In this document: positions 50,456 to 59,204 of the stretch, one piece after another
How positions within the stretch are numbered: position 1 is the stretch's first letter
Layout: every line of letters starts with the position of its first letter
Assembly (NCBI GenBank): GCA_052144935.1
Contig: JBKQPR010000065.1
Coordinates: 4,957 to 68,956 of the forward strand
Origin: JOPF133 sp052144935
Lineage (GTDB): Bacteria; Acidobacteriota; Terriglobia; Bryobacterales; Bryobacteraceae
DNA length: 64,000 nucleotides
Direction of reading: 5' to 3'
Made by a program: the position numbers and the translations under genes
Notes under the pieces: model-generated
Database searches by the model: none
The model's input: only the letters and a program-made list of their open reading frames with translations
What the model was told of the DNA's origin: nothing

Positions 50456-52402
50456 TTTTGGGGGAATCCCCCAAATATTTTGTTGAAACTAAAAGACTTA
50501 TCGGAATATTTGGGGGAATCCCCCAAAATTCGCCTCCTCCTCCCGGCCCTTGTGTGCCTGGCGGCCGCGGTCTCACCGGCGGCCGATAACGGCTGGAGCG
50601 TTTACGGGGGCGATGCGGGCGGCACGCGGTATTCCGTCCTCAAGCAGGTCACGCGCGAGAACGTGGCGAAGCTGCGGCCCGCGTGGACGTATCACACCGG
50701 GGCGCTCCAGCCCGAAACCTCCCTCAACGAGAAAGCCGCCTTCGAAGCCACGCCGATCCTGGTGGATGGCACGCTGTATCTGAGCACGCCGTTCAACCGG
50801 GTGATTGCGCTCGACCCGTCGAGCGGCGCCGAGAAATGGGCCTACGATCCGAAGGTGGACCGCTCGCACGATTATTCCGAAGTAAGCTCTCGCGGCGTGG
50901 CGGCGTGGACCGATTCCAAGGCCGCCGGCGGCGCGCCCTGCAAGCTGCGTATCTTTGCGGGGACCATCGACGCGCGGCTCATCGCGCTCGACGGCAAGAT
51001 CGGCAAGCCGTGCGTGGCATTCGGCTCGGGCGGCACGGTGGATCTGACTCGCGGAGTGGTCTACGGGCCCGAGTTCCGCGGGGATTACCAGGTCACCTCC
51101 GCGCCCACGGTTGTCGGCGACGTGGTCATTACCGGTTCTTCGATCGGAGACGACGGTGCGGTGGATATGCCCCGCGGAGTAGTGCGGGCGTACGATGCGC
51201 GCAGCGGGGCGTTGCGGTGGACCTGGGACCCGATTCCCTGGGCGGAGAAGCAGCAGGTGCGCACCGGCGCGGCGAATGCATGGTCCACCCTGGCGGCCGA
51301 TCCGGCGCGAGACATGCTGTTCATCCCGACCGGCAGCGCCAGCCCGGATTACTACGGCGGCGCGCGGCCGGGCGACAACCGGTGGGCAAATTCGGTAGTC
51401 GCGCTGAAGGCTTCCACAGGCGCCTTCCTCTGGGGATTCCAAGTGGCGCATCACGATCTTTGGGACTACGATGTGGCTTCCGAACCGGCGCTGATCGAGT
51501 TCCGAGGGCGGCCGGCGGTGGCGGTGACCACCAAGATCGGCCACGTGTTTGTGCTCGACCGCATCACCGGCAAGCCGCTCCACACGGTGGAGGAGCGCGC
51601 CGTTCCGAAGAGCGACATCCGCGGCGAGGACGCCTCGGCCAGCCAGCCGATTCCCGCGTGGAGCGCCATGGCGCCGCAGAAGTTGACCGCCGCCGACGCC
51701 TGGGGCGCTACGGCCAAAGCACGCCAATGGTGCCGCGAGAAAATCGAATCCCTGCGCAACGACGGCCCTTTCACGCCGCCGAGCGTGCGCGGCACGCTGC
51801 AGTTTCCGGGCAACATCGGCGGCGTGAACTGGGGCAGCGCGGCGTGGGATCCGGTGCGCAATCTCTTGCTGGCGAACACCAACCGCGTGGCGGCGATCGT
51901 CCGGCTGCTGCCGCGCGAAGACCTGCAAACCGCCATGGAGCAGCGCAAGGGTACCGAAACGGCCTGGGGTGGGGAATTCGCCCGCCAGCGGGGCACGCCC
52001 TATGGGATGTATCGCGAGTGGCTGGTGGCGCCCAACGGCCAGCCGTGCAACGCTCCACCGTGGGGCGCGCTGGTGGCCTTCGATCTCGCAACTGGCAAGC
52101 TGCGCTGGGAGTCGCCGCTGGGTGTGATGGGCGACGGCTGGCCGGCGGGATCGATCGGCTTTGGCGGACCCATGGCGACCGCCGGAGGGTTGATCTTCAC
52201 GGCCGCGGCGCTGGACCCGCAGCTTCGCGCGTTCGACTCGGACACCGGCCAGGAGCTGTGGAACGTAGAGCTTCCGGCGAGCGCCCAATCGACGCCCATG
52301 ACTTACGAATGGAATGGCAAGCAGTACATTGTGATCTGCGCCGGAGGCCACGGCAAGATGAAGAGCAAAATGGGCGATGCGGTGGTCGCCTTCGCGCTCT
52401 GA
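50441..52402 (+). CDS. PQQ-dependent dehydrogenase, start disrupted
   Basis: The product has about 620-650 residues. After a signal-like RLLLPALVCLAAAVSPAAD it is a quinoprotein beta-propeller: WSVYGGDAGGTRYSVLKQVT, RPAWTYHTGALQP, TPILVDGTLYLSTPFNRVIA, GAFLWGFQVAHHDLWDYDVA, RITGKPLHTVEERAVPKSD and FPGNIGGVNWGSAAWDP. It resembles membrane-type glucose dehydrogenases without the membrane anchor and should oxidise sugars or alcohols in the periplasm. As it stands it can only begin at GTG 50441 or TTG codons within a 73-bp palindromic insertion, with no ribosome site; see the separate entry for the likely original start. A single gene. Confidence 0.82.
   Translation: MSGREFWGNPPNILLKLKDLSEYLGESPKIRLLLPALVCLAAAVSPAADNGWSVYGGDAGGTRYSVLKQVTRENVAKLRPAWTYHTGALQPETSLNEKAAFEATPILVDGTLYLSTPFNRVIALDPSSGAEKWAYDPKVDRSHDYSEVSSRGVAAWTDSKAAGGAPCKLRIFAGTIDARLIALDGKIGKPCVAFGSGGTVDLTRGVVYGPEFRGDYQVTSAPTVVGDVVITGSSIGDDGAVDMPRGVVRAYDARSGALRWTWDPIPWAEKQQVRTGAANAWSTLAADPARDMLFIPTGSASPDYYGGARPGDNRWANSVVALKASTGAFLWGFQVAHHDLWDYDVASEPALIEFRGRPAVAVTTKIGHVFVLDRITGKPLHTVEERAVPKSDIRGEDASASQPIPAWSAMAPQKLTAADAWGATAKARQWCREKIESLRNDGPFTPPSVRGTLQFPGNIGGVNWGSAAWDPVRNLLLANTNRVAAIVRLLPREDLQTAMEQRKGTETAWGGEFARQRGTPYGMYREWLVAPNGQPCNAPPWGALVAFDLATGKLRWESPLGVMGDGWPAGSIGFGGPMATAGGLIFTAAALDPQLRAFDSDTGQELWNVELPASAQSTPMTYEWNGKQYIVICAGGHGKMKSKMGDAVVAFAL
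50456..50528. mobile_element. 73-bp palindromic MITE-like element
   Basis: The 24-bp outer arms (50456-50479 and 50505-50528) are inverted copies with one central mismatch, and each arm is itself a hairpin (TTTGGGGG, AAT, CCCCCAAA). The 25-bp middle is AT-rich, unlike the surroundings. It contains no gene. Its length and symmetry suit a MITE or REP-type element mobilised in trans. Confidence 0.65.
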
Positions 52403-52431
52403 CAGCGCCTAGGTCCTTGCGGGCCGGCCGG

Positions 52432-52809
52432 TCATTTGTCATCCAGGTATTCGTTGAATCGAATCCGATTCCCGAACGGGTCGGTCACCTGCAAGGACTT
52501 GGCGTTCCACGGCTCCAGTTGGATGCCGGGGCGAAGGTACCGGTAGCCCTTCCGCATGATCTCCTGGTGGTATCCTTCGAGTCCCGTTACTTTCACGAAC
52601 ACCGTCGAGCCGGGACAGGCGTCGCCGTGGTGCTCCGAAAGATGCAGCACGAGATCGCCGAGCGAGACTTGCATATACAGGGGAAGGGTTTCTTCGAAGC
52701 GATGCTCCCAATCGACCTGGAAGCCGAGGAATCCGATGTAAAACTCCTTGGCCTTCTCGATACTGAAGATGCGAAGAATCGGAATCACCTGCGTGGTGGT
52801 CAATGGCAT
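52432..52809 (-). CDS. Glyoxalase/bleomycin-resistance superfamily protein
   Basis: This 125-residue vicinal-oxygen-chelate protein contains VIPILRIFSIEKAKEFYIGF, LGFQVDWEHRFE, YMQVSLGDLVLHLSEHHGDA, YHQEIMRKGYRYLRPGIQ and VTDPFGNRIRFNEYL. The pattern matches bleomycin-resistance/glyoxalase-like proteins that bind a metal through H and E at the strand ends (His in LHLSEH, Glu in FNEYL). The substrate is unknown. No neighbouring gene clarifies it. Confidence 0.85.
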   Translation of the reverse strand: MPLTTTQVIPILRIFSIEKAKEFYIGFLGFQVDWEHRFEETLPLYMQVSLGDLVLHLSEHHGDACPGSTVFVKVTGLEGYHQEIMRKGYRYLRPGIQLEPWNAKSLQVTDPFGNRIRFNEYLDDK

Positions 52810-52858
52810 CGGCGCCCTCCGGCGTAAGGGTTCACGAAATCAGTTTAGCGCCCGAGGT

Positions 52859-53203
52859 TGCCGAATCGCGCCATTTATACAACCGCTGGGGACCTGGCCC
52901 GCTTCGACTCCTTCCCGATGGGCCAAGGGCCTGAGAGCGTGTTGAACAAACGCCAGTCCGGAGCGCTTTCATATGCACTCGGCGGTACCGGTCGACATCG
53001 GACGAACCTCCGGTTACGGCCTCGGTTTTCAGGTGGAACGGCGCGAAGGCCAGGTGGTCTTCGGGCACGGTGGAGCGGCGGCCGGGTATACGGCGGCGCT
53101 CTACGTCAATCGCCCGAAGGGCATTGGAGTGGTTGCGTTCTCCAACGGAGCGGCGAATCCGGACAGCATCGCGCTACGGGCACTCGACATGCTGTCGAAG
53201 TGA
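52859..53203 (+). pseudogene. Serine hydrolase (beta-lactamase class C-like) C-terminal remnant
   Basis: The sequence begins abruptly with AIYTTAGDLARFDSF and MGQGPESVLNK, then needs a frame change near 52960 to continue as SAVPVDIGRTSGYGLGFQ, GHGGAAAGYTAALYVNRP and VVAFSNGAANPDSIA. These are the last 110 residues of a beta-lactamase-family protein (HGG triad motif retained). The 250 residues with the catalytic SxxK and YxN are missing. A dead fragment. Confidence 0.7.
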
Positions 53204-53307
53204 GAACCGGTCACGAAAAAAAAAGATCATCTGTGGCGATACTTCTTTCCCACGTTCTGTCGGCGTGCCCTTTGGGCCCGGCTCGGAAGCCCGGAGCCCC
53301 GATTCGG

Positions 53308-53703
53308 TCAGGCGTTCTCCGCGGGCGCACCGGCTGCATCCTCTCCAGCGAATGGCGGGCTGGTGTCCGGCTGAAGCAGCGTTTCCAGAAGCTCCCTGGC
53401 TTCGGCTTCGCGGTCGCGCGGCACCTGCACGCGGACGTGCTTTTGGAGAAACGGATCCACGTCGTTCACCAGCGTGGTGATTTGGCCCAAAAGCAAGAAA
53501 GGGATTCCGGCGTCCTCAAGCAACCCCTTGGCCATGGCAAACTGCATCGAGTCTTGGGTCTCCAGCACCTCGACCAGGCCGATCTTAGGATCGAACGGGT
53601 CGGGTGGCTCGGGCGGCGGTGTTCCGGCCAAAAGGGGAACGTGGCAGTCGGAGCATTCGGTGAACCCTTCGCGGTATTCGACCTGGCATTGGGGGCAATA
53701 CAT
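53308..53703 (-). CDS. Zinc-ribbon DUF2007-type protein
   Basis: This protein of about 131 residues begins MYCPQCQVEYREGFTECSDC, a four-cysteine zinc ribbon, followed by HVPLL. Residues 40-105 form a DUF2007-like domain (VEVLETQDSMQFAMAKGLLE, DAGIPFLLLGQI, VRVQVPRDREAEARELLET). DUF2007 is proposed to act in signal transduction; evidence is thin. The start at 53703 is supported by GGAGGTGC 5 nt upstream. It lies just after the dead DUF3738 gene. Confidence 0.78.
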   Translation of the reverse strand: MYCPQCQVEYREGFTECSDCHVPLLAGTPPPEPPDPFDPKIGLVEVLETQDSMQFAMAKGLLEDAGIPFLLLGQITTLVNDVDPFLQKHVRVQVPRDREAEARELLETLLQPDTSPPFAGEDAAGAPAENA

Positions 53704-53746
53704 GTTGCACCTCCAACCCAAGTGTACCGCCGCGCGCGACCGGACT

Positions 53747-54607
53747 TTAGTTCTCGGTCGGAGCCTTCTCCATGTGGTCGATCACCAGCATGTCGACCTG
53801 GCCTTTCTTCTGCTCCAGTTTGAGACCGAGGGCCTGGACTGCCTGTATCAGCGTCGGAAGGGGTTCGGGCGGGTTGGCTGGTATCCCCGCGTCTGAGGAG
53901 GCCGCCGGCGCCGCCATCCCCGATCCTTCCGGCGCCCAGCTCAAAAGGGTATCGTGATTACCCTTCAGCCCAGTCGAGTCCGTGACGGGCCGGCTCAGTT
54001 GGCTCGACAGGAACCTGACGAAGCTCTCCATGGTCTCGCCGATTTGCCGCCTGCGCGCGCGCCCATCCATCATGTCCATCATGCTGACGTTGGGGCACTA
54101 CAGGAAGCCCATCACTGCCGATGGTCCACTTCGGGGGCCTCGTTAGCGGCGTTTCCGGCCCGGCCGATTCCTTCAGCTTCGGACCGTTCTTCCCCACGGT
54201 CAGCTCATATACCTGCGACTCCTTTTTTTCGTGGTGAACCGTCAGCTTGAAACGTTCCGCAAGCAGATTTTGCTGCATCAACCGGAATTGCTCCTTGGTG
54301 GTTCCCGGCGGGATTTTCGCGGTGATGTCAAATCGGGTATCAACCATCTAATCGGGAGCGGAAAGCTGGTATTGAGGGATGGCATACGCCATCGTCACCA
54401 GGTTGGATGAACTCATGTTCGTGCAGGTGAAGAGTCCCGGGTCGCCTCTTCCGGGCCCGCCGTCACAAACCACGCGTCTGCGAACGCCCGCGGCGGGCGG
54501 CGTCGACGGCTTTACCGATGCCACCTCAAATGACGGTTGCGCGTCTGCCGGCTGGCTGTAAGCCCCGCGGCAGGAGCCATCAATCCCAGAAGGGCGATGG
54601 ACTTCAT
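53747..54607 (-). pseudogene. DUF3738 gene with frameshifts and an amber codon
   Basis: The minus strand starts MKSIALLGLMAPAA, shifts frame to AYSQPADAQPSFEVASVKPS, reaches QYQLSAPD and then a TAG where other copies have Trp (PDW). It continues MVDTRFDITAKIPPGTTKEQ and FKLTVHHEKKESQVYELTV, shifts again near 54105, and ends with LGLKLEQKKGQVDMLVIDHM. At least two frameshifts and one stop show that it is dead. It is the third DUF3738 copy of the window. Confidence 0.8.
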
Positions 54608-54639
54608 CACGGCGATTGTACAGGAAGCGTCGGGGCGCG

Positions 54640-56067
54640 TCAGCCCACCCCCTTCCAGGGGCCCCGCGCCTCTTCCAGACGCACGGCCGCATCCAGCAGG
54701 CGCTCGTCTTCGTACGGCCGGCCCATCAGTTGCACTCCCAGGGGCAGGCCCTGGCTCGAGATCGTCATCGGGATGGTGACGGCGGGCAGGCCCAACACGT
54801 TGGCCACGACAGCCGGCATCATCGCCTGGAACAGACCGATCTGTTGGCCCGCGATCGGCCACTGGCGCTCGCGGTGGCGGAAGGCCGCGATGCCGGCCAC
54901 CGGCATCAGCAGCGCGTCCAGCGGCTCCAGTTGGCGCACCAGCGCGGCACGCATACGGTCGCGCGCAGCCAGAGTGGTGAGCAGTTGTTCGGCCGTGGGC
55001 GGCGCGGGGTGCTCTCTGGGCCCCGTGCCCACCGCTTCCAGGAGGGTCCAGTGCAGCTCTTCCTCGCGGCCCTCCACCAGCTTGCGGAGAGCCACCAAGG
55101 GCCACTGGAAGAGCGTCGCCCAGAGATTGGGCGCCCGTTCCAGGCCGCGCGGCTCAAAGGCATCCACGCCCCAACCCAACGCCCGGCCCAGGGTCGCCGC
55201 GCGCTCCACGGCCTGGGCGATTTCCGGGTCCACCGGGACACCGTAGAATTGCGGCCACACGCCCAGGCGCGGCTCGCGCGTGGACTTCAAGATAGAGGCC
55301 GCCTGCGCCAGCGGGGCCGGCGTGGAAAAGGGATCCTCGGCGTCATAGCCCGCCAGCGCGGAGAACAGCAGGCGCAGGTCTTCGGCCGTGCGCGCCATGG
55401 GACCGGCCACCGCTGTGAGGCCGCCGGGATAGCCCAGCGAGGGATAGTGGCCGCGGGTGGAAATGCGGCCGGGCGTAGGCTTCAGGCCGGCGACGCCGCA
55501 GAAGTGCGCGGGCACGCGGATCGACCCGCCGCCATCGCTGGCTACGCCGCCCGGCGAGCAGAAGGCCGCGATGGCGGCCGCTTCGCCCCCGCTCGATCCT
55601 CCCGGCGTGCGCTCCGGATCCCACGGGTTGTTGGTGCGGCCGGTGACCAGGTTATCGGTCTCGTAGCTGGCCAGCAACTCGGGCGTGTTGGTCTTGCCCA
55701 GCAGGATGGCGCCGGCGCTGCGCAGGCGCTCGACCGCCGCGGCATCCTCCGCGGCCCGGTGCCCCACGCGCAGCCGGCTTCCCGATTGCGTGGGGTAGCC
55801 CCCCACGTCGAAGCTGTCCTTCACCGTGACCGGGACGCCGCCCAGAAGGCCCATGGGCTCGCCGCGAGAGAGGACCGCCTCGGCGGCGCGCGCCTGCGCC
55901 AGGGCCTCATCGCCGAAGATCATGCTGAAGGCGTTCAGCGCGGGGTTGCGCCGGTCGATTTCGCGCAGGTGCGCTTCCACCAATTCGACAGGCGAAACCT
56001 CACGGTCCCGCACCAGCTTGACCATCAGGCACAGGGACGCGCGCGCCAGCACGGCTCCAGTGTACAA
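54640..56067 (-). CDS. Amidase-signature family enzyme
   Basis: This 475-residue hydrolase has the complete Ser-cisSer-Lys triad region: LLGGVPVTVKDSFDVGGYPT (Lys), RTPGGSSGGEAAAIAA and ASDGGGSIRVPAHFCGVAGL. The end PLGVQLMGRPYEDERLLDAA is typical of amidases and of GatA-like proteins. It is probably a stand-alone amidase, since no gatB or gatC is present. The substrate is unknown. The frame opens with TTG at 56067; GTG at 56052 is possible. Length is normal. Confidence 0.88.
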   Translation of the reverse strand: MYTGAVLARASLCLMVKLVRDREVSPVELVEAHLREIDRRNPALNAFSMIFGDEALAQARAAEAVLSRGEPMGLLGGVPVTVKDSFDVGGYPTQSGSRLRVGHRAAEDAAAVERLRSAGAILLGKTNTPELLASYETDNLVTGRTNNPWDPERTPGGSSGGEAAAIAAFCSPGGVASDGGGSIRVPAHFCGVAGLKPTPGRISTRGHYPSLGYPGGLTAVAGPMARTAEDLRLLFSALAGYDAEDPFSTPAPLAQAASILKSTREPRLGVWPQFYGVPVDPEIAQAVERAATLGRALGWGVDAFEPRGLERAPNLWATLFQWPLVALRKLVEGREEELHWTLLEAVGTGPREHPAPPTAEQLLTTLAARDRMRAALVRQLEPLDALLMPVAGIAAFRHRERQWPIAGQQIGLFQAMMPAVVANVLGLPAVTIPMTISSQGLPLGVQLMGRPYEDERLLDAAVRLEEARGPWKGVG

Positions 56068-56130
56068 CCGCTTGCTGGGAGCGCGGGCGTCCCTGCCCCC
56101 CGGCCTGCGGTCGCGCTATCCTGGGGCCTT

Positions 56131-56613
56131 ATGGAACTCAAGCTCGTGCCGCTCGAAATCCCCGAGGGCGGGAACCTGATCCTCGGCCAGTCGCACTTCA
56201 TCAAAACGGTGGAAGACATTTACGAAGCCATCGTAAACACCGTGCCGCAAATGAAATTCGGAGTGGCGTTCAACGAAGCCTCCGGACCCTGCCTGACGCG
56301 CGTGGATGGCAACGACGAGGAGTTGAAGGCCATGGCGGCGCGCAACGCGACCGCGATAGGCGCCGGCCACACCTTCGTGGTGACCATGCGGGAAGGCTAT
56401 CCGATCAACGTGCTGGGCCGCATTAAGGACGTCCCCGAGGTGTGCGGCATCTACTGCGCCACAGCCAACCCGGCGCAGGTGGTGGTGGCGGAGAGCGAGC
56501 AGGGCCGCGGGGTGCTGGGCGTCATCGACGGCGTTCCGCCCAAAGGCGTGGAGACGGCCGAGGATGCGGAAGGACGGCGCGTGTTCCTGCGGATGATCGG
56601 GTATAAGCGGTAG
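56131..56613 (+). CDS. Adenosine-specific kinase family protein
   Basis: This 160-residue protein fits the adenosine-specific kinase family (COG1839 type): LVPLEIPEGGNLILGQSHFI, KTVEDIYEAIVNTVPQMKFG, VAFNEASGPCLTRVDGNDEE, MREGYPINVLGRIKDVPEVC, IYCATANPAQVVVAE and GRGVLGVIDGVPPKGVE. Members bind adenosine nucleotides; the cellular role is poorly known. TATCCT lies 8 nt before the ATG. It is 51 bp before the DUF711 gene. Confidence 0.85.
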   Translation: MELKLVPLEIPEGGNLILGQSHFIKTVEDIYEAIVNTVPQMKFGVAFNEASGPCLTRVDGNDEELKAMAARNATAIGAGHTFVVTMREGYPINVLGRIKDVPEVCGIYCATANPAQVVVAESEQGRGVLGVIDGVPPKGVETAEDAEGRRVFLRMIGYKR

Positions 56614-56664
56614 GGGATCGGTGGGTGGGGCCTGCCGCGCCCGCCCTGCATGGTATAACCGGTC

Positions 56665-57867
56665 ATGCGGCAGATTCTGGCTCTCCTGGCTTTGGCTTCG
56701 CTCGCTGCGGCGGCCGATTCGAGGCCCAAGGTGCGCGCGGTTACGGCCTTCATCAACATCGATGCGCAGCACTACGAGGCGCAGTACGAAGAGACCATGC
56801 GGTTTCTGGACGGCGCCCGCGAGGCCTACCGCGCGGCGGGTTTCGAGGTACAGGGCGTCCGCATTGTCACCCAGCCGTTCCCGCGCTACATCGGCGGGAT
56901 GAAGCCGGAGGAGGCGTTGTCCTTCTTCCACAAGCTGGATGAACTGGCCACGCGGCTGAAATTCTCACCCAATATCGGCGCCGCTATGTTGGCCGATGAC
57001 GATTCCACGGCCACGCTGGACACGCTGGCGCACGCCCTGGCCACCACGCGGCTGAACGCCAGCCTGGTGATCGCAGGCGAAGATGGCATCCACTGGCGGG
57101 CCCTCCGCGAAGCCGCCAAGCTGATCAAGAACGTCGCCGCGCTCAGCCCGCACGGGCGCGGCAACCTGAATTTCGCCGCCACCGCCATGGTGAAGGCATA
57201 CGGGCCGTTTTATCCCGGCGCCTGGCACGTGGGCGGCGGCCGCACCTTCGCGGTGGGCCTCGAGGGCGCCAGCGTAGTGGCCGAGGTGTTCGCCCAATAC
57301 CACGAGCCGCGCGAGGCCGAGAAGCAGCTTACCGCGGCGCTGGCCCGCCAGCTTCGCGATGCCGAGGCGGTGGCCACCAAAGTGGCGGCCGCCAGTGGAT
57401 GGAACTATGCCGGCATAGACCCCACGCCCGCGCCCCTGGGCGAGGACTCGATTGGCGGCGCCATCGAATCGCTGATCGGCGGCCCGTTTGGATCGAGCGG
57501 CACCATGACCGCAGCGCGCATCATTACCGCGGCTGTGCAGGCCGCGCCGGTCAAGCGTACCGGCTATTCCGGCCTGATGGTGCCGATCCTGGAGGATAAT
57601 GTGCTAGCCCGCCGCTGGGCGGAGGGGACCTTCAATATCGATTCCCTGCTGGCCTATTCGGCGGTGTGCGCCGGCGGCCTGGACACCGTGCCGCTGCCCG
57701 GCGACATCAGCGAGGAGCGGCTGGCCCGCATCCTGGGCGACGTAGCCAGCCTGGCCTACAAATGGAACAAGCCCCTGGCGGCGCGGTTGCTGCCGGTGCC
57801 TGGCGGGAAGCCCGGCGACCGCACCGATTTCGGCGACGCGCGCATGAGCGACACGGTGATCCGATAA
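56665..57867 (+). CDS. DUF711-family protein with signal peptide
   Basis: This 400-residue protein starts with a signal peptide (MRQILALLALASLAAAADS). The DUF711 body contains VRAVTAFINIDAQHYEAQYE, AFINI-type strands, GGGRTFAVGLEGASVVAEVF, AGIDPTPAPLGEDSIGGAIE, GPFGSSGTMTAARIITAAV and AGGLDTVPLPGDISEERLA. DUF711 shows structural kinship to glycyl-radical/PFL-like barrels but no activity is established. An exported form is unusual. TATAAC lies 5 nt before the ATG. Confidence 0.8.
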   Translation: MRQILALLALASLAAAADSRPKVRAVTAFINIDAQHYEAQYEETMRFLDGAREAYRAAGFEVQGVRIVTQPFPRYIGGMKPEEALSFFHKLDELATRLKFSPNIGAAMLADDDSTATLDTLAHALATTRLNASLVIAGEDGIHWRALREAAKLIKNVAALSPHGRGNLNFAATAMVKAYGPFYPGAWHVGGGRTFAVGLEGASVVAEVFAQYHEPREAEKQLTAALARQLRDAEAVATKVAAASGWNYAGIDPTPAPLGEDSIGGAIESLIGGPFGSSGTMTAARIITAAVQAAPVKRTGYSGLMVPILEDNVLARRWAEGTFNIDSLLAYSAVCAGGLDTVPLPGDISEERLARILGDVASLAYKWNKPLAARLLPVPGGKPGDRTDFGDARMSDTVIR

Positions 57868-57881
57868 CGGGGTCGGGCCCC

Positions 57882-57986
57882 ATTCACCACGGAGACACGG
57901 AGAACGCAGAGGAAGCGCGGAGAAGACAAGGAGAGAATTGCGTTTCTCCGCGCTTCCTCCGTGTACTCCGCGCCTCCGTGGTGAAT
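57882..57986. repeat. 105-bp long imperfect inverted repeat
   Basis: Arms ATTCACCACGGAG and CTCCGTGGTGAAT define the ends; the inside pairs as GAGGAAGCGCGGAGAA with TTTCTCCGCGCTTCCTC around a loop of about 18 nt. It lies between convergent DUF711 and DUF4337 genes and may serve as a two-way terminator. CACGGAG/CTCCGTG repeats of this kind are seen in many environmental genomes. Confidence 0.7.
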
Positions 57987-58002
57987 ACAGGGCCGCCCCC
58001 CG

Positions 58003-58530
58003 CTAAATCATCAACCCCGTGATCGCAATCGCGCTGCCGGCCACACCGGCGATCAGCCCCATCACCGGGAACATCATCTTCTTGGAGATGAAATACAGCG
58101 AGCTGAGCACCAGGCCGATTTCGAGCAAGCCTTCGCCGACGTCATAGCGCAAGCCGCGGTTCTCGTCGGAGTCGGCCAGATCGTCCTGCTTCTGCGCGTC
58201 GTCCTGAATCTGCTTGCCCTGCGCGTCGTACTTTGTCTTCTGCGTGGCGTAGTCGGCCAGCGCGGCATCGGCCGAAGCGCCCTTGGCGCCCAAGATCCCG
58301 ATCAGGCTCTCGCCCAGCTCCAGGTTGTGGTATTTCACTCGCGTGGACTGGTAGTGCGACCACGCGTCGTTGGCGGTGGACTTGTGCATGATGGCGCTGG
58401 TGTGGGTGCGGTGGGAGGCGATGGTCACAATCGCCAGCACCACCGCCAGGACGGCAGCCAGCACGCCCACGCGCTGCCCTAGCGGATCGACGTGGTGCCC
58501 GGCTTCGGTGTGGATTTCCAATTCGGCCAT
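58003..58530 (-). CDS. DUF4337-family membrane protein
   Basis: This 175-residue protein has one helix near the N-terminus (VGVLAAVLAVVLAIVTIASH), a charged helical middle (NDAWSHYQSTRVKYHNLELG, YATQKTKYDAQGKQIQDDAQ) and two C-terminal helices (LEIGLVLSSLYFISKKMMFP, VMGLIAGVAGSAIAITGLM). It matches DUF4337 in order and length. The middle is likely a periplasmic or cytoplasmic coiled coil. Its promoter region is shared with tadA. Confidence 0.8.
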   Translation of the reverse strand: MAELEIHTEAGHHVDPLGQRVGVLAAVLAVVLAIVTIASHRTHTSAIMHKSTANDAWSHYQSTRVKYHNLELGESLIGILGAKGASADAALADYATQKTKYDAQGKQIQDDAQKQDDLADSDENRGLRYDVGEGLLEIGLVLSSLYFISKKMMFPVMGLIAGVAGSAIAITGLMI

Positions 58531-58543
58531 GAGGGTATTCTCG

Positions 58544-58549
58544 TATTAT
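58544..58549. promoter_or_regulatory. Bidirectional -10 region between DUF4337 and tadA
   Basis: TATTAT on the plus strand ends 6 nt before the tadA GTG. The complement, TATAATA, serves as a -10 for the divergent DUF4337 gene 14 nt from its ATG. One AT-rich site may drive both genes. Confidence 0.45.
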
Positions 58550-58555
58550 AAACGG

Positions 58556-59005
58556 GTGACCTCCGACGAACGCTTCATGCACGAAGCCCTGCGGCTGGCA
58601 CGGCAGGGGGCGGCGCAGGGAGAAGTGCCCGCCGGGGCGGTGGTGGCGATCGGCGGCGAGATCGCCGGCCGCGGCTGGAATGCCCCCCTCGCGCGCACCG
58701 ACCCCACCGCCCACGCCGAGATCCTGGCGCTGCGCGATGCCGCGCTCAAGCTGGGCAATTACCGCCTGGAACACGCCACTCTGTATTGCACCCTGGAACC
58801 CTGCGTGATGTGCGCGGGCGCGCTGGTGGCCGCGCGCGTGGAACGGCTGGTTTTCGGCGCGCGCGACCTGCGCTTCGGCGCGGTGCGCAGCAAGTTTCAA
58901 TTGGCCGATTCCGATCTTCTCAACCATCGCGCCGAGGTGGTGGAAGGCGTGCTGGGAGCCGAATGCGTGGAGTTGCTGAAGGAGTTCTTCGCGGCGCGGC
59001 GGTAA
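58556..59005 (+). CDS. tadA: tRNA adenosine(34) deaminase
   Basis: This protein of about 149 residues converts A34 to inosine in tRNA-Arg. The zinc site is TAHAEILALRDAAL (His, catalytic Glu) with CTLEPCVMCAGALVAARVER (PCxxC). VPAGAVVAI and the C-terminal LRFGAVRSKFQL are also family-typical. GTG 58556 is preferred to the ATG at 58529, which overlaps the divergent gene start. With the -10 box 6 nt upstream the mRNA would be leaderless. Confidence 0.9.
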   Translation: MTSDERFMHEALRLARQGAAQGEVPAGAVVAIGGEIAGRGWNAPLARTDPTAHAEILALRDAALKLGNYRLEHATLYCTLEPCVMCAGALVAARVERLVFGARDLRFGAVRSKFQLADSDLLNHRAEVVEGVLGAECVELLKEFFAARR

Positions 59006-59204
59006 GAAAACGATGCGCCGATAAACAGCCCCAACCCTTCGCGCTCCCTGGGGTGCCGCGCCAAACCCCAGCCTCCCGGCGACGCCCGATACCACCCCGC
59101 CACCGGGCCGGCGCCGCCCGAGGGGAAGTAACAGCCTCGGCAAACATCGCCCAAACGGAAACGGGCCGGTTGTATTTCGGATGCCGTAGTCGTATATTGA
59201 GGGC

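Noticed and set aside
54640..56067. GatA subunit of the amidotransferase
   Set aside because: The triad is shared by all amidase-signature enzymes; no gatB or gatC is present and the C-terminal half is not GatA-like.
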